Shown here: positions 1 to 10,210 of the stretch, piece after piece
How positions within the stretch are numbered: position 1 is the first letter of the stretch
Layout: every line of letters starts with the position of its first letter
Assembly: GCF_003573695.1 (NCBI RefSeq)
Contig: NC_039362.1
Span: forward strand, 17,318,063-17,382,062
Source: Papaver somniferum
Taxonomy: Eukaryota; Streptophyta; Magnoliopsida; Ranunculales; Papaveraceae
Length of the DNA: 64,000 nt
Reading direction: 5' to 3'
Translations under genes and position numbers: made by a program
The notes under the pieces: model-generated
Database searches by the model: none
Seen by the model: only the letters and a program-made list of their open reading frames with translations
What the model was told of the DNA's origin: nothing

Positions 1-763
1 TTAAATGTTGCTAATTGTGTCTAAATTATCACATGTGATGAATGTTATTGCTTTATCCATGGTTAGCATGAGCTAAACAGCATCAGGCCAAGGCTCAGCT
101 GAAGCCTTGTGCACTGTCAAGTGACTAGAAGCTAGGATAGTTACTTCCATGCTCTGTTTTGCTTGAGCAAATGGGAGATACCAATGCACATAGTGCCTGT
201 GATTGGCTGTGCTGTCAAAAGACAGCCAATGCTAGGGGCAGACTATTGAGCAATTTAGTATTCTTCTATTTCTAGATGTATGCATAGGATCAAACTCAAC
301 CTAGAAACATGTCATTTGATTAGGACACAAGGTGGATCCTAAGCCTTGGCTTACCCACCAATTCCTTCTCAGTCACTTACATTTTCAGTCCTGTGTGCTT
401 TCAATTCAGTTTATTTTCTTGCCTTTTTTTTTTCTTGCACTTTGAAGCCTTTTGTGCACTGAAGTCAGTGCACAAACTCACCTCTGCCCTTGGCTTCCAA
501 GCCTTGGTTCTTGTCTGTTTTCCTTGCTGCTGTGGTTCTTTACTAGGTTCTTTCCTTGCTGTGGTTCCTTGCTGTGGTTCCTTGCTGCTGTGGTTCTTGT
601 CTGTATGCCATATTGCTTTGCCTTGCATCATCACTACACACTTTAGCTAGGAAGACTTCTTGTATGCTCCTCTCCCTGTGGACAAACCCCCACTCATCAC
701 TATATTATAAATCTTGACCTTGTATACTTGCAAGTGTTTTGTGTGCTTCCCATTTTCACACCA
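1..763 (+). repeat. Partial 5' LTR of E1
   Basis: The LTR end is placed at the CA at 762-763, six bases before the primer site, the same spacing as in E2. A TATA-like stretch lies at 701-710. TCCCTGTGGA at 672-681 is a motif commonly seen near the 3' end of Athila-type LTRs; the E2 LTR has the same motif at the same relative place. The 5' end lies outside the window. Short open frames here are chance frames in LTR sequence. Confidence 0.75.
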
Positions 764-769
764 AGTTTT

Positions 770-787
770 TGGCGCCGCTGCCGGGGA
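770..787 (+). promoter_or_regulatory. Primer binding site of E1 (tRNA-Asp type)
   Basis: TGGCGCCGCTGCCGGGGA begins with the complement of a tRNA CCA end and matches the plant tRNA-Asp primer site typical of Athila elements, apart from one base in the middle. It lies six bases after the LTR end. The identical 18-mer occurs at 9433 and, reversed, at 23424. Confidence 0.9.
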
Positions 788-923
788 GCGGGCTGCCATA
801 TTTTTGAAGTTTTCATAGCTGTTGTGGCCTTGTTGTGCTTGCATAGTTGTGTGTGTTCATTGCTATCTTGTTCACTTGCTAACTGCTGCTGGAGCTGTGC
901 ATTATTTGTTGTTGTTGCCAAGC

Positions 924-1052
924 CTGCTGCTGCTGCTGCTGTTGCTGTTGCTGCTGTTGCTGCTGCTGCTGGTGCCTTCTCTGCCAAGCTGTGCTGTGCT
1001 GTTGCTGCCAAGCCAAAGTCTGCTGCTGCTGTTGCTGTTGCTGCTGCTGGTG
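924..1052 (+). repeat. CTG/TTG triplet repeat in E1 leader
   Basis: Imperfect runs of CTG and TTG triplets at 924-973 and 1018-1052 are separated by unrelated sequence. They produce long Ala/Leu frames on the plus strand and a Gln-rich frame on the minus strand; none has support as a gene. A shorter version occurs in the E2 leader at about 9497-9600. Confidence 0.8.
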
Positions 1053-1283
1053 AACCAAAGCAACTGCTGCTGCCAAGTGAAGCTGCTGGGCTGCCAACTG
1101 AAGTGAAGCTGCTGGGCTCTGCCCTCTTCTAGTGGGCTTGTACTTTTCTGAATTGGGCTTCACCAAGTGCTGCTGGGCTCTGCCTCCTTTTGTTGCTGGG
1201 CTCGTGGTCTTCTGTGAGCTGGGCTTCGTTGCTGCTGCTGCTGGGCTCTGCTTCACCTGTTGCTGCTGGGCTTGTGCGTGAGC

Positions 1284-1312
1284 TTAGGACGATCCTAAAG
1301 CCCAACTGGGCT
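1284..1312 (+). promoter_or_regulatory. Two adjacent hairpins in E1 leader
   Basis: TTAGGA-CGA-TCCTAA (1284-1298) is a perfect 6-bp inverted repeat. AGCCC-AACT-GGGCT (1299-1312) follows with no gap. The second motif recurs in the E2 leader at 9606-9619, 9743-9756 and, with its last base changed, 9697-9710. The GGACGATCC core of the first precedes the 9743 copy. A role in RNA packaging or dimerisation is only an inference from position. Confidence 0.5.
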
Positions 1313-1803
1313 GTGCAACTAAAAGGGGACTAAAAGCCTATTTTTGGGCTTCCCTCCAAAAACCAAGTAAGCCTAACCCATGAGTTAACCCACTTGGGCC
1401 TCATTTAAATTCAATTTCGGGCTTGTAATAATTAATCTAATTATTTCTTTGGGATTGTAATAATTTTTATTTATTTTCTTTTCTTTTTCTTTTTTTTTTA
1501 TATTTGGGACTGTAATTATTTTTTTGTTTTTTTTTGTTTTTTTTATTTTTCTTTTATTTTTCTTTTTTCTTTTATGGGCTTGTCTTAACTATTATTATTG
1601 TTTTTATTTTCTTTTATGAGTTGTGCTAATTTATGCTAGGTTTAGTTCAAAAAATTTTCCAAAGCCCAATTTTTTAAACCAAAAACAAAATCCCTTCTTA
1701 AAACCAAAACCCATTCAAAACCAAATCTTCATAACCCTTGTGGGCCAAATTGTTTCCGATTGCTCTGTCTGACCAACATGTTAGTTAAGGTACCTACTAG
1801 GAC

Positions 1804-2394
1804 ATGATTGTGACCTACAGAGACCAGACAAACAGACTTGTTAGAATTAACCCAGACGAACCTATCGAAATTCTAAGTTCTGAGGGAGACAGTCCAGATC
1901 AACCAGAAACAATGGGAGAACCCCGTACCCTCAAGGATTATATGTACCCAACTAGATCCAGTCAACCTTCTTGTATTGTGCTGCCCGAGGCTAATGGCCA
2001 TTATGAGATGAAATCAAGCACAATACAAATGCTTCCTATTTTTAGAGGTGTTGAGAATGAAAACCCGTACCACCACGTGAGAGAATTCGAGGAAATTTGT
2101 GGAACTCTGCGTTTCACTCAAATGACCGACGAAACCCTGAAGTTAAGGCTTTTTCCTTTCTCCCTGAAAGATAAGGCAAAGGCCTGGCTCTATGCTTTAC
2201 AGCCTCAATCCATCATGACATGGGATGACCTCATAAAGGAGTTTTTCAAAAAGTTTTTCCCGAACCACAAGACTGCGACAATTCGTCAAAGTCTGAATAG
2301 CTTTGTGCAATTAGAAGGTGAGACCTTAGCTAGATACTTGGAGAGATTCAATGAATTATTGCTCCAATGTCCCCATCATGGTTTTGAAAAATAG
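1804..2394 (+). CDS. gag: E1 Gag, N-terminal part (ends at in-frame TAG)
   Basis: This 196-residue frame is the first part of the Gag capsid protein that packages element RNA in cytoplasmic particles. Residues 80-195 form the Retrotrans_gag-like region, including a KAKAWLYALQP block and an LARYLERFNELLLQCPHHGF block. The ATG at 1804 is the first one in frame after the leader, and the E2 region starting near 10213 aligns to it. The frame stops at TAG 2392-2394, but the same frame continues from 2395 with clear Gag homology, so this is a premature stop, most simply a Trp codon changed from TGG to TAG. It lies well inside Gag and not at a Gag/Pol border, so programmed readthrough is unlikely. 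Confidence 0.85.
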   Translation: MIVTYRDQTNRLVRINPDEPIEILSSEGDSPDQPETMGEPRTLKDYMYPTRSSQPSCIVLPEANGHYEMKSSTIQMLPIFRGVENENPYHHVREFEEICGTLRFTQMTDETLKLRLFPFSLKDKAKAWLYALQPQSIMTWDDLIKEFFKKFFPNHKTATIRQSLNSFVQLEGETLARYLERFNELLLQCPHHGFEK

Positions 2395-2400
2395 AGACTT

Positions 2401-5400
2401 GTGCAAATTTTGTATGAAGGTCTAGATGTGTCCACCCGAACAACGGTTGAGTCGATGTGTAATGGTCTATTCGTAGATAAAACTGCTGACGCGTCTTGGG
2501 ACTTCTTGATTGAAGTAGCTGAAAAGACGCAACAGTGGGAATCCATCCGTGAAACCAGAAAGACTACATCCGAAGCAAAGGCTTTTAGGATTGAAGCGGA
2601 TTTTGAGGGTAGAGCAAACATGGCATCAATAGTTAGGAGATTAGAAGAGTTAGAACTACATAAAAATTCAAAACCTTCCACCACTACTCTCCGAGAGCAT
2701 GTCGCTTCGTCTGTTTGTGCTGCTTGTAACGACCCCAACCATCAATTCCAAAATTGTCCAGATTTGCTTGCAGTCCAGGAGTCTAGGCTTGAACAGGCAC
2801 ATGCCATGTTTCAAAAACCAGAGCATAACCCTTATTCACAGACCTACAATCCAGGATGGAGAAACCACCCTAACTTTTCATGGTCAAAAGGACCCACTCA
2901 AGGAGGACCATCTCAACCCAATCAGAGCTATCAAAACAATCAGGGATATCAGAACAATCAAGGTTATCAACACCCGAGAAACCCTCAGCAACAATCAAAC
3001 TCTCAACAACAATCATATCCTCAACACAATACAGACAAGAGATTATCCACCCTAGAGGAAATGTTCCAGAATTTGATGCGAAGTCAGAAAAATCTAGATC
3101 AAAAGATGGATCAAATGTGTGAGAGAGAAAAGGGTAAACTTCCGAGCCAACCCCAACAAAATCCAAAGAGGATATTTCAAACAGGCACAACATCCTGCAA
3201 TGAAACCTCACCCGATCAAATCCATGCCATTACCACCCTCCGAAGTGGTAAAGTCATCGAGAACAACGTGGGCGAACCTAATGAATCTGATACAAATTCC
3301 ACGCTGTCTCCACAACCCCAGAAAACCAAAGAATCTGAGCAAGTTGGAAAATCTGACAAGTCTACTGCTATGAATGTCCCTTTGCCAACTCATTCTCCTG
3401 TTGCCCCATTTCCTCAAAGATTGATCTATCAACAGAAAAGTACCCATTACAATGAGATGTTAGATCTGTTCAAGAGAGTCAACATCAACATTCCTTTTCT
3501 TGAAGCAATCAAGCAAATCCCTGCTTATGCCAAATTCCTCAAAGACTTGTGTACTCAAAAGCGCAAGCTCAATGTGCAAAAACGTGCTTTCTTAGCTGAG
3601 CAGGTAAGTTCCATCATTCTGAACAAAACTCCACCCAAGTTTAGGGATCCAGGATGTCCAACAATTTCTTGCACTATAGGAGAACACACGGTCAATAAAG
3701 CGTTATTAGACCTAGGTGCAAGTGTTAACCTACTGCCATATTCTGTTTATGAGCAGTTAGGTCTTGGGGAGTTGAAACCAACATCTATCACTCTACAACT
3801 GGCAGACCGATCTGTCAAGATTCCTCGTGGAGTGGTCGAAGATGTTTTGATCAAGGTTGACAAATTCTATTTTCCCGTAGACTTCATTGTCTTAGACACT
3901 CAACCTGTACAAAACCCAGACTGTCACATTCCTGTCATCTTAGGACGTCCTTTCTTGGCTACGTCCAACGCGATCATCAATTGTCGTAATGGAGTGTTGA
4001 AACTGTCTTTTGGCAACATGACGGTAGAATTGAATGTGTTCGATATTAGTCAACAACCTGTGAATCTTGATGATGATGATGTGCATGAAGTTAATATGAT
4101 TGAAGGATTAATGCAAGATTCATTGACTAACATTCTATCCGTCGACCCCTTTCAAGCATGTATGGAGAACTTTAACTCAGATTCCTATGATGATGCATAC
4201 TGTAGTGACGTCCTATCTCTGCTCGAATCTGTACCTCAAATGGACATCACTGAAAGGAAATATGAAGTGGAACCACCCTTACTCTCTGATTCCAAGCTTA
4301 TTCCATCCATTGTTGAGCCACCCAAGCTTGAATTGAAAACATTGCCTAGTACGTTGAAGTATGCATTCCTAGGTTCTTCTGATACTTTACCTGTCATTAT
4401 TTCATCATGTTTAGACACGGAACAGGAAAGTAAGCTTTTAGAAGTACTTAAGGAACACAAAGAGGCCTTAGGATGGACCATCTCAGATCTCAAAGGAATT
4501 AGTCCCACCATTTGCATGCACCACATTAACCTTGAAGAGAATGCCAAACCATCTAGGGAAATGCAAAGGAGACTTAATCCTAACATGAGAGATGTAGTCA
4601 AAGGAGAGATCCTGAAACTACTTGATGCAGGTATCATATACCCAATTCCCGATAGCAAATGGGTTAGTCCAATTCAAGTTGTGCCTAAGAAGTCAGGCAT
4701 TACTGTAGTTCAGAACGACAAGAATGAATTAGTCCCTACTCGTACAACCACAGGATGGCGAGTATGCATCGACTACAGGAAGTTGAACACAGTAACAAGG
4801 AAGGATCACTTCCCGCTCCCTTTCATTGACCAAATGCTAGAACGTGTGTCTGGACACAGTCACTACTGTTTTCTAGATGGCTTTTCCGGTTATAACCAAA
4901 TTCACATTGCTCCGGAAGATCAGGAAAAAACTACATTCACGTGTCCATTTGGGACGTTTGCTTATAGACGTATGCCCTTCGGGTTGTGTAATGCACCTGC
5001 TACTTTTCAGCGTTGCATGATGAGCATTTTTTCTGACATGATAGATAGTTTTCTCGAGATCTTTATGGATGATTTCTCTGTTTTTGGTTCCTCGTTTGAC
5101 GAATGTTTGAAGCATCTTTCCCTCGTGATATCCAGATGTAAAGAAAAGAACCTTGTTCTAAATTGGGAAAAATGCCATTTTATGGTGAATTCAGGAATAG
5201 TTCTAGGACACATCATCTCAGAAAAAGGAATTGAAGTGGATAAAGCTAAAGTTGACCTCATTCAACATCTACCACAACCTTGCTCTGTGAAGGAGATCAG
5301 ATCATTTCTAGGTCATGCTGGTTTTTACCGGCGATTCATCAAAGATTTCAGCAAAATCTCCAGACCTCTGTGCAGTCTTCTCTCCAAAGATGAACAGCTG

Positions 5401-6714
5401 ATGTCTATCTCAGACCTTCCTTGGTTTGCTGATATTGTTAACTACCTCGCTACAGGTAGGATGCCCTCACGTTGGTCGAGACAAGACCGCTCTAAATTCC
5501 TGGCTGAAGTCAAACATTTCCTTTGGGATGACCCATATTTGTTTAAGTACTGCCCAGACCAAATCATTAGGAGATGTGTCCCCAACACTGAACAGAAAGA
5601 TGTGATATCTTTCTGTCATGACCAAGCATGTGGAGGCCATTTCAGTGCCAAGAAAACCGCTGCAAAGATCTTGCAGTGTGGATTCTATTGGCCATCATTG
5701 TTCAAGGATTGCCATGATTATTGTGTTGCTTGTGAACGTTGTCAAAAGCTAGGAAGCATTTCGAGGAGAAACATGATGCCATTGAACCCCATTTTGATTG
5801 TGGAGATTTTTGATGTTTGGGGGATAGACTTCATGGGTCCATTTCCCATGTCTGACAGCAAGTTGTACATCCTAGTCGCAGTTGATTACGTTTCTAAGTG
5901 GGTAGAAGCCATAGCAACCAGAACAAATGACCACAAGGTGGTACTTTCATTTCTAAAGGAAAACATATTTGCACGTTTTGGTACCCCTAGAGCTATCATC
6001 AGTGACGGCGGTTCACATTTTCGTAACAAGTACTTTGAGTCTTTAGTACGCAAGTATGGCATAACTCACAAGGTTGCTACTCCGTACCACCCTCAGACTA
6101 GTGGACAAGTGGAAGTGTCTAATAGGGAAATTAAGCACATTCTGGAGAAGACGGTCAACTCGTCCAGGAAAGATTGGTCATTGAGATTGAATGATGCTTT
6201 GTGGTCCTATAGAACAGCTTATAAGACACCAATTGGCATGTCCCCCTATCGTCTAGTGTATGGAAAGCCGTGCCATCTACCTGTGGAATTAGAACATCGT
6301 GCCTACTGGCCAATCAAAGAGCTGAACTTCTCTCTGGACGAAGCTGGAATTCAACGGAAACTTCAACTCAACGAGTTGGAAGAATTGAGAAATGAGGCTT
6401 ATGACAGTGCCAAGATGTACAAGCAGAAGATGAAGATGTTTCATGACAAGCGTATTCTGCGCAAATCCTTCATTCCTGGTCAGAAAGTCTTGCTGTATGA
6501 CTCCCGATTACATCTTTTTCCAGGAAAACTGCGTTCCAGATGGAAGGGTCCGTACCTAGTACGCACAGTTTTTCCTCATGGAGCTGTAGAGCTGGAGGAT
6601 GTCTCCAACAAGAACGTTTTCAAAGTCAACGGGCAGAGATTAAAGCCATTCCTTGAGCCATTTCCACCCGACATTGAAACAACCAACCTGGAGGACCCAG
6701 TCTATGTGGACTAA
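2401..6714 (+). CDS. gag-pol: E1 Gag C-terminus and Pol: protease, RT, integrase; RNase H deleted
   Basis: This 1437-residue open frame continues the Gag frame after the TAG at 2392. In order: rest of Gag; a CCHC zinc knuckle near residues 105-119 (C-X2-C-X4-H-X4-C); an Asn/Gln-rich linker; aspartic protease with LDLGAS near residue 435; RT with the FMDD catalytic motif near residue 888; integrase with an HHCC zinc finger near 1070-1112, Asp near 1143 and 1201 and Glu near 1238; then a tail with a WKGPY module and no chromodomain. After residue ~995 the frame jumps from the RT connection straight to the linker before integrase: E2 has about 510 bases more here, encoding RNase H. The frame is otherwise open to the TAA at 6712. 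An element without RNase H should not complete reverse transcription unless helped in trans. Confidence 0.9.
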   Translation: MQILYEGLDVSTRTTVESMCNGLFVDKTADASWDFLIEVAEKTQQWESIRETRKTTSEAKAFRIEADFEGRANMASIVRRLEELELHKNSKPSTTTLREHVASSVCAACNDPNHQFQNCPDLLAVQESRLEQAHAMFQKPEHNPYSQTYNPGWRNHPNFSWSKGPTQGGPSQPNQSYQNNQGYQNNQGYQHPRNPQQQSNSQQQSYPQHNTDKRLSTLEEMFQNLMRSQKNLDQKMDQMCEREKGKLPSQPQQNPKRIFQTGTTSCNETSPDQIHAITTLRSGKVIENNVGEPNESDTNSTLSPQPQKTKESEQVGKSDKSTAMNVPLPTHSPVAPFPQRLIYQQKSTHYNEMLDLFKRVNINIPFLEAIKQIPAYAKFLKDLCTQKRKLNVQKRAFLAEQVSSIILNKTPPKFRDPGCPTISCTIGEHTVNKALLDLGASVNLLPYSVYEQLGLGELKPTSITLQLADRSVKIPRGVVEDVLIKVDKFYFPVDFIVLDTQPVQNPDCHIPVILGRPFLATSNAIINCRNGVLKLSFGNMTVELNVFDISQQPVNLDDDDVHEVNMIEGLMQDSLTNILSVDPFQACMENFNSDSYDDAYCSDVLSLLESVPQMDITERKYEVEPPLLSDSKLIPSIVEPPKLELKTLPSTLKYAFLGSSDTLPVIISSCLDTEQESKLLEVLKEHKEALGWTISDLKGISPTICMHHINLEENAKPSREMQRRLNPNMRDVVKGEILKLLDAGIIYPIPDSKWVSPIQVVPKKSGITVVQNDKNELVPTRTTTGWRVCIDYRKLNTVTRKDHFPLPFIDQMLERVSGHSHYCFLDGFSGYNQIHIAPEDQEKTTFTCPFGTFAYRRMPFGLCNAPATFQRCMMSIFSDMIDSFLEIFMDDFSVFGSSFDECLKHLSLVISRCKEKNLVLNWEKCHFMVNSGIVLGHIISEKGIEVDKAKVDLIQHLPQPCSVKEIRSFLGHAGFYRRFIKDFSKISRPLCSLLSKDEQLMSISDLPWFADIVNYLATGRMPSRWSRQDRSKFLAEVKHFLWDDPYLFKYCPDQIIRRCVPNTEQKDVISFCHDQACGGHFSAKKTAAKILQCGFYWPSLFKDCHDYCVACERCQKLGSISRRNMMPLNPILIVEIFDVWGIDFMGPFPMSDSKLYILVAVDYVSKWVEAIATRTNDHKVVLSFLKENIFARFGTPRAIISDGGSHFRNKYFESLVRKYGITHKVATPYHPQTSGQVEVSNREIKHILEKTVNSSRKDWSLRLNDALWSYRTAYKTPIGMSPYRLVYGKPCHLPVELEHRAYWPIKELNFSLDEAGIQRKLQLNELEELRNEAYDSAKMYKQKMKMFHDKRILRKSFIPGQKVLLYDSRLHLFPGKLRSRWKGPYLVRTVFPHGAVELEDVSNKNVFKVNGQRLKPFLEPFPPDIETTNLEDPVYVD
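5388..5392 (+). other. Deletion scar replacing RNase H in E1
   Basis: AGATG at 5388-5392 corresponds in E2 to two AGATG copies, at 13807-13811 and 14317-14321. One copy and everything between them is absent in E1. This is the pattern of a microhomology-mediated deletion. The reading frame is kept across the scar. Confidence 0.75.
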
Positions 6715-6739
6715 ACTGGTCCACTCTTTCCCTAAATAA

Positions 6740-7095
6740 GCAACACGTTCTATTGATCTCTGATGTGTTCGTGAATCATAGCAGCTCCATCGCGTCCTAG
6801 TAACCTCTGTCAACAGCTCCCTGCTCTCGCTCACCGATAACGTCAACAGTTCGTCATCATTGTCTCTACCGATTTCTCCCCAAACTCGAGCACCACTGAT
6901 TTTTGGAAATCAGGCTCTTACCCAAGCTTTGTATCACCTTCACTAGCCCTGCGATTCCTTCAGAAGCTCGAATACCACTTCTCCAAAATCCATCACAATC
7001 GTGATCATCAGCAGTATAAAAAACTCTTCCTTGAACTGGTCTTGATATGTAAGTGAATAAGAAGATGGCAGCCTTGAGTAATTAGGTCGGGTGTC
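6740..7095 (-). repeat. Left part of the left (3') LTR of E3
   Basis: These bases match 25099-25455 of the right LTR of E3 almost base for base, with one difference in an A run near 7017. The match resumes after E2 at 19542. The LTR section corresponding to 23447-25098 is missing on this side, which shows that a deletion joined E1 to the middle of this LTR. The last five bases, GTGTC (7091-7095), are the target duplication of E2. Confidence 0.85.
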
Positions 7096-9426
7096 TGATG
7101 AGTGCTAAATAGTGCATTTTTATATATATTTTTGTTGGCATTTAACTCATCTTTTGTGCATTAATTCCACATTTTATCCCATATGTTGTATTTTCATTGT
7201 TTTCAAGAATAAATATTTTTCTTATTTAATTTTATATTTTTAGGTAATGAATAAAGTCTGGATGAATTGCGGAGCAAAAAAAAAAAAAAAGAGCAGAAAA
7301 AGAGTAAAAAGCCGCGAGGAAGCCGCGAAGAATGTTGTGCACAAGACCGAGAGAGTAGAAATGGGCTCAAGAAGGAAGGATTGTTCTCATAGAAGTTATG
7401 GGCCTGGAATACCCAAAGCCCAAGATCCTTTCTCAAACCCATTTCCATTACCCAAGCCCGTCTCGGATTTCAGCCGTCAGATTGAAGCCTCTCAGCATCC
7501 TACGGTCGCTCCATCGTAGCATATCAATCTCCGAAGCTCCTGCTCTACATCGCAACGCCGATCTCCATCTTTGGCCTTCCATTTTGTTGTATTCCTCCAT
7601 CCGACGGTCGCTACCTACAGCATCCCATCTCATCGTTAGATCCACCTACCATCGTCACATCTTACGGATCAGCTCACCAAACATCGACTCAGATAATCCC
7701 CGCCTCACACCCTAGCAACAAATATCTTCTTCCCAACCAAACACTCCTTTCTTCTTCCCATCGAGAACTTCTTCCCTCTGCAGAGAACAGCTCTGCCACC
7801 ACCATCACCTTCTGCCATCGCCATCACCCCTACCAGCCATTACAGCCACCCTACATCAAATACAACCAAAACCCATCCTTCCCCCATCATCCTATGCTAC
7901 CTATTTCACTGATTTCACACTCCCTCTCTCTGTTAGGGTCTTGAAATCAATGAACTAGGTTGATAAGCAGAGGAAGGTCGAGCTGGAGCGTAGCGGCATG
8001 GAAGACATGAAGAGGAGCAGGAAGAAGAGCAGCAGGAGTATGGGTGAGAATTGTCATGTCACTCTCTTTATTTTCAGAAAACCTAATTTTTTGTTTTTGG
8101 GGATTCACCATTTGGGTTGAGTATCTGATATAAAATGGTGCACTGTAACATTGTAAAGGAAGGAGGAGAAGAGACCCAAGTTTATTTTCAGTAAGAATTT
8201 TTCTATCAATTGTTTTTTTTTTGTTCTTTGTCCTGCTACTGTTAATTTTTCTCCATGAACACCAACACTCTTAGTATCATGTTAGGTTCTCTAACTATGA
8301 ACTAAGTATCTTAACTGGGGCTAAGATGAAACCCTTAGCCTGAATGCTAATTTGTGTGCTGATGTGCTGCTATTTATGCCAAGATAACTGTGCAGGATAA
8401 AATTTTTGTATTGAACACATGTTGCTTTCACCTAGAATGTCAAGCATCCTAGGTAGTTAGAGTTTCTCTATGTTTGTTCACTAACTCTACATTGCTTGTT
8501 ATTGTGTTTGATTAGTTGTGCTTTAAACAGACAACTAATACTTGCCTTGATTGAGTGATTGGAGGTAGTTTATCCATTCAAAGAAGATAAAGTAGTTCAT
8601 TAATTCACATGTTAGTATGGGCTGAGAGGTGAATTCTCAACCCCAGTTTCCATTCATCTAATTCTCACCATCCTTGTTACTGTTTACAGTTCAGAAATTT
8701 TCACCCTGCTCATTTGCTTGTTCATCTTCAGTTCTCTGTATAACCTTGCTTCAGTCTCAATGATTGAATTAGTGTAATGATTGCCTCAAATTCTGTTGCT
8801 CAGTTAATGTTAATGAGTAGTTTTAATGATTTATGATTAGTTCTCAGAAATCAATGCTAGTCTTAATGCTCAGTTAGTGGTTAATGATTAATAGTAATGA
8901 CTCAGTTAATGTTAATGATTGGTAGTTGTGATTAATGCTTAAAGGAATAAAAGCTGTGTTGAATCTGAGGCTAATTTGAAATCAATGCAGTGAAGAAAAA
9001 AACTGTTAGTGAGAAATTAATGCTGTTCTGTGACTTTCTGTTTGAAATAAATGAGAGCTTTGAGTAATGATTAGCAACTGTAATGATTGAGTAGTTAAGC
9101 ATCCGTTTGAAATAAATGTTAGCCTGATTATGATTGAGGAGTTAATGCTAGCTCAGTAATAAATGCTTATGGTTGTGAAGTTTATGCCTGTTTTGTAATA
9201 GTTGTTAGTGAAGAATAAATGCTGCTTCTGTGTAATGATTGGGAAGTAATAACTGCCAATGATTAGTGCTGTTTAATGTTGATGATTGGGTTTGTTTAGT
9301 GTCACAATAAGAAAGATCAAATTTGCTCCCCCTTGTCCCTGTGGAACTGACCTGTGCTTGCCTTGTGTTGCTTGCCGACACTGTGCACTTGCAGTAGAAT
9401 TTTTAGGACCATTCCTAGTCCCAACA
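7096..9426 (+). repeat. 5' LTR of E2
   Basis: It starts TGATGAGTGC and ends CCCAACA, with GTGTC in front. It pairs with 17238-19536. The first ~580 bases differ from the 3' LTR at many sites, while the rest, from about 7675, differs at only a handful of places plus one short replaced patch near 8656-8690. TCCCTGTGGA near the end (about 9336) is the LTR-end motif also seen in E1. The region 8750-9250 is rich in TAATGATT-like words but shows no clear period. Confidence 0.93.
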
Positions 9427-9432
9427 AGTTTT

Positions 9433-9450
9433 TGGCGCCGCTGCCGGGGA
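9433..9450 (+). promoter_or_regulatory. Primer binding site of E2 (tRNA-Asp type)
   Basis: TGGCGCCGCTGCCGGGGA lies six bases after the LTR end at 9426 and is identical to the E1 site. Confidence 0.93.
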
Positions 9451-10210
9451 CTCGGTTGCGGCGCACTTGCTCTTTCTTTCTTTCTTGTGTTGTGTTGCTC
9501 CTGCTGCTGTTGTGTTGCTGCTCCTGCTGCTGCTCACTGAACTGTTCTGTGGTGCTGCTCCTCTTTCTGCTGTTGCTCCTGCTGCTGCTGTGTTGCTGAA
9601 CCAAAAGCCCAACTGGGCTGAAAGCTGAAGAAGCTGCAGGAACTGAACAAAAGCCAATCTGGGCTGTAAGCTGTGAAAGCCGCAGAAGTGGACCAAAGCC
9701 CAACTGGGCCTCAGACAAACCAAAGCCGCGTAGGACGATCCAAGCCCAACTGGGCTTTTGCAACTAAAACCGAACAGCTGGGCTGTGCTATTCAGGTAGG
9801 CCTAACCCATGAGATAACCCAACTGGGCCTCATTAAATTCATTTGGGCTTGTATTTAAGTATCAATCTGGGCTTGTAATAATTTTCAATTTTTCTCTTTT
9901 CTTTCTATTTGGGCCTGTAATAATTTTTAATTTTCTTTCTTTTTTTTTCTTTTCTTTTATGGGCTTGTATTTATTGTTTGTGATTATTCTTATCTTTTGT
10001 GGGCTTGTCTTTTATTTTGGACTTTAGGTGTATATTCCCTCATTAGGCTCCCCACACTTTATAAAAATACCAAACCCATTGTGAAACCAAAACCCAGTCT
10101 AAACCAATTATCAAAACCCATTTTTAAACCAAAATATTGGGCCTTTTGTGGTTCCAAAAATTGTTTCCGACTGCTCTGACCAACATGTTAGTTGAGGTAC
10201 CTGCTAGGAC
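9451..10210 (+). other. Untranslated leader of E2
   Basis: A CTG-rich block (about 9497-9600) is followed by three copies of the AGCCCAACTGGGCT hairpin motif (9606, 9697 with one change, 9743) and a T-rich stretch (about 9885-9960). No gene is supported: the open frames on both strands come from the triplet block. Confidence 0.7.

Larger units (their letters stand above)
788..1803 (+). other. Untranslated leader of E1, CTG-rich then pyrimidine-rich
   Basis: Between primer site and gag there is about 1 kb without a supported gene. Positions 924-973 and 1018-1052 are rich in CTG/TTG triplets, which open frames on both strands coding Leu, Ala or Gln runs. Positions 1284-1312 hold two adjacent inverted repeats. 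About 1450-1575 is T-rich with short C interruptions. The E2 leader has the same order (CTG-rich block, hairpin motif, T-rich block). Confidence 0.7.
1..6739 (+). mobile_element. E1: truncated Ty3/gypsy Athila-lineage retrotransposon
   Basis: The order is partial 5' LTR (1-763), tRNA-Asp-type primer site (770-787), repetitive leader, gag-pol (1804-6714), then loss of homology at 6739. Gag-pol is very similar to that of E2 throughout. In E2 the internal region continues past the matching point (15661) for 1.6 kb to a polypurine tract and 3' LTR. In E1 the sequence switches instead to an LTR of E3 (matching 25099 onward), so the 3' end of E1 was lost at a deletion junction. The LTR differs from that of E2, so E1 and E2 are related families rather than copies of one element. 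The lineage call rests on primer site type, RT motifs and the absence of a chromodomain. Confidence 0.85.

Noticed and set aside
770..787. A tRNA gene near the primer sites
   Set aside because: Only the 18 bases complementary to a tRNA 3' end are present; there is no cloverleaf.
700..1256. Overlapping Ala-, Leu- and Gln-rich frames on both strands
   Set aside because: They are produced by CTG/TTG triplet repeats in the E1 leader and have no start context, conserved relative or non-repetitive part.
9286..9763. Frames with Ser/Leu and Gln runs around the E2 primer site
   Set aside because: Same cause as in E1: triplet repeats in the leader. They also cross the LTR border and primer site, which a real gene would not.
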